Positions 1 to 4,945 of a stretch of DNA of 5,114 nt are shown one piece after another. Below the pieces are notes generated by a model. That model saw nothing but the letters and a program-made list of their open reading frames with translations. It ran no database searches and was not told the DNA's origin. The stretch is from an uncultured Bacilli bacterium (GTDB taxonomy: Bacteria; Bacillota_I; Bacilli_A; RF39; UBA660): NCBI GenBank assembly GCA_934098345.1, contig CAKONX010000068.1:1-5114 (forward strand), in the 5' to 3' direction. The stretch's first letter is position 1. Each line of letters opens with the position of its first letter. A program made the position numbers and the translations under genes.

Positions 1-1
1 A

Positions 2-97
2 AGTAATAAAGAATTAAAATATGTTTTACTTGATCATGAATATTATGTTAATAATAAAAATAAACCTCTTTCATGGCATTTTTTAAAGAATAATTAA
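2..97 (+). CDS. 3' end of an unrecognised gene (partial)
   Basis: An open frame enters from the left edge and reads 31 codons to TAA at 95-97. The visible tail includes LLDHEYYVNNKNKPLSWHFL and ends in KNN. It uses the same A/T-ending codons as the genes downstream, and the other two forward frames are broken by stops, which argues for a real gene end. The tail does not look like the C-terminus of PolC, a common neighbour upstream of rimP in Firmicutes. I do not recognise the family. With so little sequence it could still be a chance open frame, but its position just before another + strand gene makes a truncated real gene more likely. Confidence 0.5.
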   Translation, partial: SNKELKYVLLDHEYYVNNKNKPLSWHFLKNN

Positions 98-103
98 AGT
101 TAA

Positions 104-137
104 TTCTACAATTTTTTTAATGTTTATTTCATATAAT
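104..137 (+). promoter_or_regulatory. possible promoter for the small secreted protein
   Basis: A perfect TATAAT lies at 132-137 in the gap between the upstream stop and the next gene. No good -35 box is placed 16-18 bases upstream. TTCTAC at 104-109 is the nearest resemblance, but its spacing of 22 is too long. Transcription starting about 7 bases after the -10 box would leave a leader of only about 10 bases, barely including the Shine-Dalgarno sequence. In DNA this A/T-rich a TATAAT can occur by chance, so the call is weak. Confidence 0.3.
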
Positions 138-143
138 TTCTAT

Positions 144-149
144 AGGTGA
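144..149 (+). promoter_or_regulatory. ribosome binding site that sets the start at 155
   Basis: AGGTGA matches the 3' end of 16S rRNA and lies 5 bases before ATG 155. An in-frame GTG at 146-148 would extend the protein by three residues, but it sits inside this site. The ATG is therefore the better start. Confidence 0.7.
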
Positions 150-154
150 GATTT

Positions 155-580
155 ATGAAGAACAAAGTTTTATTTATGATTGCTTTAGTTATGACAATAG
201 TTGGTTTTATTGGTGTATCTAGTATTTTAGTAAGTGAAGCATTAAGTGAAAATACAAGTGATCTTATTTATTTTAAAGAACTTATTTTAGATGGAAAAGA
301 TATATATAATGGTAATTATTTACTTGCTAGTAATATAGTTTCAATAAAATCAAATGAAATAGGAGAAAATACTAGACTTGATTTTAAAATAAAAAACAAT
401 AGTAAAAATAATTCTAATATAACTATTGAATGTTTAAGTGATAAAGGTCTTATTGGAGTTATGACAAAAGATACTAGTTATTACATTGAAGGTTATTCTA
501 TAATAGAAGGTAATTTAATTTTAAACTATGATAGTGATGAATCAGATATATTAGAATGCAAGATTAGTTTACTTGATTAA
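155..580 (+). CDS. small protein with N-terminal signal/anchor segment, function unknown
   Basis: The product is 141 residues. I do not recognise the family. Residues 1-4 are MKNK and residues 5-28 form one strongly hydrophobic helix, giving a classic positive-then-hydrophobic signal or anchor. Signal peptidase cleavage after SEA at 27-29 is possible but not certain. The remaining roughly 110 residues are polar and asparagine-rich with alternating hydrophobic residues (for example LDFKIKN and NITIECL), suggesting a small beta-sandwich outside the membrane. It has only two cysteines, C93 and C135, which could form one disulfide. No lipobox, LPXTG or further membrane helix is seen. The start at ATG 155 follows from the Shine-Dalgarno at 144-149. 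It ends 19 bases before the rimP promoter and has no clear terminator of its own. Its base composition resembles its neighbours. Confidence 0.82.
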   Translation: MKNKVLFMIALVMTIVGFIGVSSILVSEALSENTSDLIYFKELILDGKDIYNGNYLLASNIVSIKSNEIGENTRLDFKIKNNSKNNSNITIECLSDKGLIGVMTKDTSYYIEGYSIIEGNLILNYDSDESDILECKISLLD

Positions 581-599
581 CATAAAAGTGCAAAAAGTC

Positions 600-628
600 T
601 TGCTTAAAGATATTTTAAATGATATATT
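600..628 (+). promoter_or_regulatory. extended -10 promoter of the rimP-nusA-infB operon
   Basis: TTGCTT at 600-605 is a partial -35 box, matching the TTG core. It is followed by a 17-base spacer and TATATT at 623-628, which matches 5 of 6 bases of the -10 consensus. TG at 620-621, one base before the -10 box, adds an extended -10 element that would offset the poor -35. The predicted start is near 635, about 7 bases before the leader hairpin. This is the only gap upstream of five tightly packed genes, so a promoter is expected here. Readthrough from the gene at 155-580 may add transcripts. Confidence 0.55.
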
Positions 629-641
629 ATATATGACGTTT

Positions 642-666
642 AAGTGGGCAGAAAAATCCCACTTTT
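642..666 (+). promoter_or_regulatory. rimP leader hairpin, probable NusA-responsive attenuator
   Basis: AAGTGGG (642-648) pairs perfectly with CCCACTT (658-664) around a 9-base loop. The run of T at 663-666 is then broken as GTTATTGTTT. The stem is strikingly G/C-rich for this A/T-rich region. It resembles an intrinsic terminator with a weak, interrupted U-tract, the kind that depends on NusA. In B. subtilis, NusA is known to repress its own operon by termination in the leader before rimP (ylxS). The position here fits: just after the predicted transcription start and 12 bases before the rimP Shine-Dalgarno. The hairpin is seen directly; the attenuation role is inferred. It could alternatively terminate the upstream gene or stabilise the mRNA 5' end. 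Confidence 0.65.
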
Positions 667-676
667 GTTATTGTTT

Positions 677-681
677 GGAGG
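677..681 (+). promoter_or_regulatory. ribosome binding site that sets the rimP start
   Basis: A perfect GGAGG lies 5 bases before ATG 687. The frame stays open upstream to a TTG at 573, but that extension would read through the promoter and leader hairpin and resembles no RimP N-terminus. ATG 683 is in another frame and soon meets a stop. The start at 687 is therefore well supported. Confidence 0.85.
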
Positions 682-686
682 AATGT

Positions 687-938
687 ATGGATTCAATTTT
701 AAAAAACATCAGGGAGTTAATTGAACCTGAAATGAAAAAACTAGATATTATTGTTGATGATATTACTTGGGAAAACATAAATAATCAAAATAATTTATGT
801 ATTACTCTTGATAGAGTTACACCACTTGACATTGATGCAATAGTGGAAGCAACTAATATAATTAATCCTATATTAGATGAAGCAGATTTAATTAAAGATG
901 AATATATCTTAGATATTTCAAGTAAGGAAAGAGGTTAA
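687..938 (+). CDS. rimP: ribosome maturation factor RimP, N-terminal domain only
   Basis: RimP binds the 30S ribosomal subunit during late assembly and helps fold the region around protein S12. The product here is 83 residues; family members are usually about 150, with an N-terminal alpha/beta domain and a C-terminal SH3-like domain. Residues 1-79 fit the first domain: an N-terminal helix (SILKNIRELIEP), strands around 21-28 and 36-42, a helix from about 47 to 63, and a final strand YILDISS (73-79). That strand matches the family's Y-LEVSSPG-RPL boundary motif, but the protein ends right after it with KERG, so the second domain is absent. The identification rests on this fit plus its place directly before nusA. 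The stop lies 3 bases before the nusA start and leaves no room for a decayed second half. It is either a working single-domain RimP or a reduced remnant kept for its operon position. Confidence 0.83.
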   Translation: MDSILKNIRELIEPEMKKLDIIVDDITWENINNQNNLCITLDRVTPLDIDAIVEATNIINPILDEADLIKDEYILDISSKERG

Positions 939-941
939 AAA

Positions 942-2057
942 ATGAATAGTAAAGAATTTATTAAAGCATTAAAAAATATTATTGAAGAAAAAAATATTAA
1001 TGAAGATATTGTATATGATGCAATGGAACAAGGTTTAATTACTGCTTATAAAAAGAATTATAATTCTAAAACAAATGTTAAAGTAGTAATTGATAAAAAA
1101 ACAGGAGAATTTAAAGTAATTCGTTATTATGTTGTAGTTCCTGAATATATTGAAGGAGATGAAACAACTGATGAAGAAGGAAATGTAGTATATTTACCTC
1201 CAGAAATTAATGAAGATGCTCAACTTCTACTTGAAGAAGCAAGAGAAATAGTTCCAGATATTAATGTTGGAGAAACTATTGAAGAAGAAGTAACTCCACA
1301 CGATTTTGGTCGTGTTGCTGCTCAAGTATGTAAACAAGTTGTTACTCAAAAAATAAGAGAAGCAGAAAGAAATTCTATTATAGAAGAATTTGCTGATAAA
1401 CAAGATGAACTTGCGGTAGGAATTCTTGCAATGGAAGATGCTAAAAACTATTATGTTGATTTAGGAAGAACTAGAGGTATTTTACCAAAATCAGAAATGA
1501 TACCTGGTGAAACTGTTAAAATGGGTTCATCTATTAAAGTTTATATTTCTAAAGTTGAATCTACTAATAAAGGACCTTTAGTTTTATGTACTAGAAAACA
1601 TTATGGATTTGTTAAAAGATTATTTGAATCAGTTATTCCTGAACTTCAAGATGGAACAATTGAAATTCATGCAGTTGCAAGAGAAGCAGGAATTCGTAGT
1701 AAAGTTGCTGTATCATCAACAAATGAAAGAATTGACGCTATTGGAACTTGTATTGGTGAACGTGGTTCAAGAATTGCAAGTATTTTATCTGAACTTAATG
1801 GAGAAAAAGTTGATTTAGTTCTTTGGAGTGAAAATGATGAAGAATTTATTAAGAATGCTTTAAGTCCAGCTAAAGATGTAATTGTTAGCATTATAGATAA
1901 CGAAAAAGAAAGAGTTGCTCTTGCTATTGTTAATGATGAAAACTTAAGTTTAGCAATTGGTAAAAAAGGTGTTAATATCCGTTTAGCTAGTAAATTAACT
2001 AAATATAAAATAAATGTTAAAACATTTGCTCAAGTACAAGAAGAAGGAAACAAATAA
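942..2057 (+). CDS. nusA: transcription termination/antitermination factor NusA
   Basis: NusA binds RNA polymerase near the RNA exit channel, lengthens pauses, strengthens intrinsic termination and joins antitermination complexes. The 371-residue product fits the short Firmicutes form without the C-terminal acidic repeats of E. coli NusA. The domains are the polymerase-binding N-terminal domain (1 to about 145, including TPHDFGR at 118-124 and KQVVTQKIREAER at 131-143), the S1 domain (about 153-218), KH1 with GXXG as GERG (272-275), and KH2 with GKKG (340-343) in LSLAIGKKGVNIRLASKLT. Residues about 66-92 form an acidic stretch that seems longer than in B. subtilis NusA, while the tail after KH2 is short. 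ATG 942 has GAGG at 931-934. The gene starts 3 bases after rimP and its stop overlaps the ylxR start. The leader hairpin before rimP suggests autoregulation. Confidence 0.98.
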   Translation: MNSKEFIKALKNIIEEKNINEDIVYDAMEQGLITAYKKNYNSKTNVKVVIDKKTGEFKVIRYYVVVPEYIEGDETTDEEGNVVYLPPEINEDAQLLLEEAREIVPDINVGETIEEEVTPHDFGRVAAQVCKQVVTQKIREAERNSIIEEFADKQDELAVGILAMEDAKNYYVDLGRTRGILPKSEMIPGETVKMGSSIKVYISKVESTNKGPLVLCTRKHYGFVKRLFESVIPELQDGTIEIHAVAREAGIRSKVAVSSTNERIDAIGTCIGERGSRIASILSELNGEKVDLVLWSENDEEFIKNALSPAKDVIVSIIDNEKERVALAIVNDENLSLAIGKKGVNIRLASKLTKYKINVKTFAQVQEEGNK

Positions 2058-2308
2058 TGAAAAAAATACCAATGCGTATGTGTATTGTAACTAGAGAAAG
2101 ATTTCCTAAAATGGAACTTTTAAGAATAGTTAAAACAGATGATGGTATAGTAGTTGATAAAACTGGTAAAGTAAATGGGCATGGTTGTTATATAAAACGT
2201 GATATTGACGTATTAAATAAAGCTCGTAAGAATAAAATATTAAATAAGGTATTTGAATGTAATGTTGATGATAGCATTTATGATGAAATTGAAAAAAATA
2301 TAAATTAG
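2057..2308 (+). CDS. ylxR: YlxR/RnpM family RNA-binding protein (DUF448)
   Basis: This 83-residue basic protein belongs to the YlxR family, nearly always encoded between nusA and infB. The B. subtilis member has been reported to bind RNase P RNA and modulate its activity (RnpM). Family marks are RMCIVTRE (7-14), PK-ELLRIV (17-25), a D-TGK segment (34-38), and GHGCYI (41-46) where the family typically has GRGAYI. The Arg-to-His and Ala-to-Cys changes are in the most conserved loop. The length is close to the usual 90 or so. Its ATG overlaps the nusA stop by one base (TAATG), implying translational coupling. AAGGAA at 2044-2049 inside the end of nusA is the ribosome binding site. The next gene is infB, not ylxQ. 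Confidence 0.95.
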   Translation: MKKIPMRMCIVTRERFPKMELLRIVKTDDGIVVDKTGKVNGHGCYIKRDIDVLNKARKNKILNKVFECNVDDSIYDEIEKNIN

Positions 2309-2326
2309 AAAAAGAGGTGGACGAAT

Positions 2327-4453
2327 ATGATGAGTGTTCAAGATTATGCAGAAGAGATGAACTTTACTGTTCAAGATGTATTAAATAAATGTAAAGAGTT
2401 AGGTTTTAAAATTAATTCTAAAGATGATATGTTAGATGATGAAGCAATAATTATGCTTGATAATTGTATGAACTTAATTGATACAAATACTGAGCTTGAT
2501 TTTGAAGAAGCTGATACTCTTGATGATGTAATTGAAGATATTATGGATTATGATAATATTAAATCTATAAATGACTCACATACTGTATCTAAAGAAAAAG
2601 TAAAAAAACAAAAAGATAAAGAAGCATCAAATAAAGAATATGCTTTTAAAAAGAAACAAATGTATAAGAATAAAGAAAAGCTAACTAGTAATGCTAGTTC
2701 AAATGATGATTCAATTGTTTTATATAAAGAAAATATGACAGTTGGAGATTTAGCTAATTCTTTAGGTGTAAGTGGTGCTGAATTAGTTTCAAAATTAATT
2801 AGTTTAGGTCTTCTTTTAAGTTTAACTCAATCAATTGATTTTGATACAGCTTTAATAGTTGCATCTGAATATAAAAAGACATTGAAAAAAGAAGAAACAC
2901 AAGATATAACTAATTTTGAAAATTATGAAATTATAGATATGTCAGAAAATTTAGTAAAACGTCCTCCAGTTATAACTATTATGGGACATGTTGATCATGG
3001 TAAAACTACTTTACTTGATTACATTAGAAACTCACATGTTGTAGATGGAGAAGCAGGTGGAATTACTCAAGCAATTGGAGCATATCAAATAGATTATAAT
3101 GGTGAAAAACTTACATTTATTGATACTCCAGGACATGCAGCATTTACTGAGATGCGTGCAAGAGGAGCAAGTGTAACTGATATAGTTATTATAATTGTTT
3201 CTGCAGAAGATGGTGTTATGCCTCAAACTAAAGAAGCAATAGATCATGCTTTAGCTGCAAATGTTCCAATAGTTGTTGCTGTTAATAAAATTGACAGACC
3301 TAATGCTAATCCAGATAAAGTTATGACAGAAATGGCTGAGATAAATATTACTCCAGAAGAATGGGGTGGAGAATATCCATTTGTTAAAATTAGTGCTAAA
3401 ACTGGTGAAGGTGTAGATAAACTTCTTGAAACAATTTTAGCTATAGCTGAAGTTAATGAATTAAAAGCTAATCCAAATAGATATGCAAGTGGAACTGTAA
3501 TTGAATCAAGAATAGATAAAAACTTAGGTGGAGTTGCAACTATTTTAATTCAAAATGGTACTTTACGTTTAGGAGATCCAATTGTTGTTGGTACTACTCA
3601 TGGTAGAGTTAGAACTTTAAAAAATGATTTAGGTAAAGATATAGTTGATGCAGGTCCATCAACTCCAGTAGAAATAACTGGCCTTTCAGATAATCCAAGT
3701 GCTGGTGATAAATTCATGGCATTTGAATCTGAAAAAGAAGCAAGAGAAATTGCTGAAAAGAGAAAAATTCAAGCTAAAGAACAAACTATTAGACCTAAAG
3801 CTTTATCTTTAGAAGAATTATTTGCTAATATTCAATCTGGTATAAAAGAAATTAATGTTGTTTTAAAATGTGATGTTAGAGGATCAGAAGAAGCTGTTAA
3901 GAATTCATTAGAAAAAATTGAAGTTGAAGGAGTAAAAATAAAAGTAATCAGAAGTGGCATTGGTACTATTACTGAAAGCGATATTATTTTAGCTCAAGCA
4001 AGTAATGCTATTGTTATTGGATTTAATGTTGTACCAAGTAATAAAACTCGTGAAGTTGCTAAAGAATATAATGTTGATATGAGACTATATACAATTATCT
4101 ATAAATTAGTTGAAGATATGGAAGCAGCAATGAAAGGTATGTTAGATCCTGAATATGAAGAAGTTACAACTGGATCTGCTGAAGTAAGACAATTATTTAA
4201 ATTCTCTAAAGTTGGAACTATTGCTGGTTCTTATGTTACTAGTGGAGTTATTAAAAATGGTAGTTCAGTTCGTGTAATCAGAGACGGTGTAATTATCTAT
4301 GATGGTAAAGTATCGAGTGTACAAAGAGGTAAAGATTCTGTTAAAGAAGTTAAAAACGGATTTGAATGTGGTATCACTATTGAAGGTTATAATGATATAA
4401 AAGAAGGAGACGTTTTTGAAACTTATGAAAACGTTGAAATAAAAAGAGGATAA
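2327..4453 (+). CDS. infB: translation initiation factor IF-2
   Basis: IF2 is the GTPase that places formyl-Met-tRNA on the 30S subunit and promotes 50S joining. At 708 residues it is close to B. subtilis IF2. In order: a first IF2_N module (about 1-50), an acidic then lysine-rich linker (about 55-125), a second IF2_N module (about 134-183, with TVGDLANSLGVSGAELVSKL), and the G domain from about 210. GTPase motifs are intact: G1 GHVDHGKT (220-227), G2 GGITQ (244-248), G3 DTPGH (266-270), G4 NKID (320-323) and G5 SAK (356-358). Domain II follows (about 385-475), then the third domain (about 490-590, with CDVRGSEEAV) and the C-terminal tRNA-binding domain (about 610-708, with GTIAGSYV and ECGI). 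GAGGTG at 2314-2319 suits ATG 2327; the adjacent ATG 2330 is possible. It starts 18 bases after ylxR. Confidence 0.99.
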   Translation: MMSVQDYAEEMNFTVQDVLNKCKELGFKINSKDDMLDDEAIIMLDNCMNLIDTNTELDFEEADTLDDVIEDIMDYDNIKSINDSHTVSKEKVKKQKDKEASNKEYAFKKKQMYKNKEKLTSNASSNDDSIVLYKENMTVGDLANSLGVSGAELVSKLISLGLLLSLTQSIDFDTALIVASEYKKTLKKEETQDITNFENYEIIDMSENLVKRPPVITIMGHVDHGKTTLLDYIRNSHVVDGEAGGITQAIGAYQIDYNGEKLTFIDTPGHAAFTEMRARGASVTDIVIIIVSAEDGVMPQTKEAIDHALAANVPIVVAVNKIDRPNANPDKVMTEMAEINITPEEWGGEYPFVKISAKTGEGVDKLLETILAIAEVNELKANPNRYASGTVIESRIDKNLGGVATILIQNGTLRLGDPIVVGTTHGRVRTLKNDLGKDIVDAGPSTPVEITGLSDNPSAGDKFMAFESEKEAREIAEKRKIQAKEQTIRPKALSLEELFANIQSGIKEINVVLKCDVRGSEEAVKNSLEKIEVEGVKIKVIRSGIGTITESDIILAQASNAIVIGFNVVPSNKTREVAKEYNVDMRLYTIIYKLVEDMEAAMKGMLDPEYEEVTTGSAEVRQLFKFSKVGTIAGSYVTSGVIKNGSSVRVIRDGVIIYDGKVSSVQRGKDSVKEVKNGFECGITIEGYNDIKEGDVFETYENVEIKRG

Positions 4454-4455
4454 AA

Positions 4456-4809
4456 ATGAATCAAATAAAGTTAAAAAAAATTGGTGCTCATATTGCCAAT
4501 GAACTTAGTAGTATTTGTCTATTAGAAGCTCATGATTCAATTTTAAAAAATATTAATATAACTGGATGTGATGTAACAAGTGATTTATCATTTGCATATG
4601 TTTATTTCACAACTCATTTAGATAAAGACCCAAAAGAGTTAGAGAGGGAACTTAATGATGACACTGCAGGTTATTTAAGAACTAAACTTGCAAACACAAT
4701 TGAAATAAGACATACTCCAAAATTAATATTTAAATATGATAATTCAATTGAATATGGTATGAATATAGAACATATCATAAAAGAAATACATGAAAAGGAT
4801 AGTGAATAA
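4456..4809 (+). CDS. rbfA: 30S ribosome-binding factor RbfA
   Basis: RbfA is a small KH-fold protein that binds immature 30S subunits near the 5' end of 16S rRNA and supports late maturation and cold adaptation. The product has 117 residues, a normal family length. Family signatures are the first helix (KIGAHIANELSSI, 8-20), the strand pair NITGCDVTSDLSFAYVYF (34-51), where S/T-DL-A-VY is typical, and the C-terminal pattern GYLRTKLANTIEIRHTPKL (72-90) followed by FKYD and a final helix. ATG 4456 lies 2 bases after the infB stop and 5 bases after AGAGGA (4445-4450), so translation is probably coupled to infB. The last codons and the stop form part of the operon terminator. The truB and ribF genes, common next neighbours in Firmicutes, do not follow. 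Confidence 0.95.
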   Translation: MNQIKLKKIGAHIANELSSICLLEAHDSILKNINITGCDVTSDLSFAYVYFTTHLDKDPKELERELNDDTAGYLRTKLANTIEIRHTPKLIFKYDNSIEYGMNIEHIIKEIHEKDSE

Positions 4810-4825
4810 ACTATTCTTTTTTTTT
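4793..4825 (+). terminator. intrinsic terminator of the rimP-rbfA operon, overlapping the rbfA stop
   Basis: GGATAGT (4797-4803) pairs with ACTATTC (4810-4816) with one G-U pair, around the loop GAATAA (4804-4809). AAAA at 4793-4796 can pair with the first T's to extend the stem. Nine T's at 4817-4825 follow. The rbfA stop TAA (4807-4809) lies inside the loop, so the stem is partly coding sequence. The G+C content is low, but the long T-run makes termination likely. Confidence 0.8.
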
Positions 4826-4865
4826 CATTCCGAAAAAGTTCGCAAATGCGAAAAAATTCGGAATG
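4826..4865 (+). repeat. 40-base near-perfect palindrome made of CGAA/TTCG half-sites
   Basis: CATTCCGAA (4826-4834) is the exact reverse complement of TTCGGAATG (4857-4865). Inside, TTCGCA (4839-4844) mirrors TGCGAA (4847-4852), and only a 4-by-4 stretch of mostly A's (4835-4838, 4853-4856) breaks the symmetry. As RNA it would form a 9-pair stem, an internal loop and a 5-pair inner stem with loop AAAT. The same bases also form two direct copies of CGAA-N4-TTCG (4831-4842 and 4849-4860), differing at one position. No T-run follows on the + strand, so it does not look like a terminator by itself. It could be a protein-binding operator, a copy of an extragenic palindromic repeat, or an RNA-stabilising hairpin. 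The function is not known. Confidence 0.85.
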
Positions 4866-4874
4866 GATTAATTT

Positions 4875-4902
4875 AGGAATAGTGTTTACTATTCTTATTT
4901 TT
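4875..4902 (+). terminator. second, near-duplicate intrinsic terminator
   Basis: GAATAGT (4877-4883) pairs perfectly with ACTATTC (4888-4894) around loop GTTT. A G-U and an A-U pair extend the stem at the base (4875-4876 with 4895-4896), and a T-rich tail of TTATTTTT follows at 4895-4902. The stem and tail closely resemble the terminator at 4797-4825, so this is probably a backup terminator. The same palindrome overlaps the likely promoter of the next gene and could instead be an operator. Confidence 0.62.
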
Positions 4903-4912
4903 ATGTTAAGAT
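4885..4912 (+). promoter_or_regulatory. possible extended -10 promoter for the gene at 4946
   Basis: TTTACT at 4885-4890 (4 of 6 matches to the -35 consensus) is followed by a 16-base spacer and TAAGAT at 4907-4912 (4 of 6 to the -10 consensus). TG at 4904-4905 forms an extended -10. Transcription would begin near 4919, leaving a leader of about 27 bases. The -35 box sits within the second terminator's loop and right arm. The overlap is compact, and each element alone is only moderately convincing. Confidence 0.42.
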
Positions 4913-4945
4913 ATTAGAAAGAGTTTATTAGAAAGGATAAATATT

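Noticed and set aside
92..118. AATTAA-AG-TTAATT dyad followed by seven T's, possible terminator of the partial gene
   Set aside because: The stem is only A-U pairs, overlaps the stop codon, and is separated from the T-run by six bases. It is too weak to call.
590..603. GCAA-N6-TTGC small hairpin after the gene at 155-580, possible terminator
   Set aside because: It has only four pairs, no T-run follows, and it overlaps the -35 box of the next promoter.
573..686. Upstream in-frame extension of rimP from a TTG start
   Set aside because: It overlaps the stop of the previous gene, runs through the promoter and leader hairpin, has no good ribosome binding site, and does not resemble RimP. ATG 687 has a perfect GGAGG.
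1603..1818. Short + strand open frame inside nusA
   Set aside because: It lies fully inside nusA in another frame, has no ribosome binding site worth noting, and gives a low-complexity protein with no family resemblance.
1667..1891. Minus-strand open frame opposite nusA
   Set aside because: It is antisense to the conserved KH-domain coding region, with no promoter or ribosome binding site; a shadow of codon use in nusA.
2683..2699. AACTAG-TAATG-CTAGTT inverted repeat inside infB
   Set aside because: It is a 6-pair dyad in the variable lysine/serine-rich linker with no T-run or regulatory context; probably chance in repetitive A/T-rich codons.
3032..3247. Minus-strand open frame opposite the infB GTPase domain
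   Set aside because: It lies opposite the most conserved part of infB and gives a Cys/Ser-rich product typical of antisense shadows.
4831..4842. CGAA-AAAG-TTCG as a LexA (SOS) box
   Set aside because: The Gram-positive LexA site is CGAAC-N4-GTTCG. The half-site spacing here is two bases shorter and one arm lacks the key C, so it does not fit.
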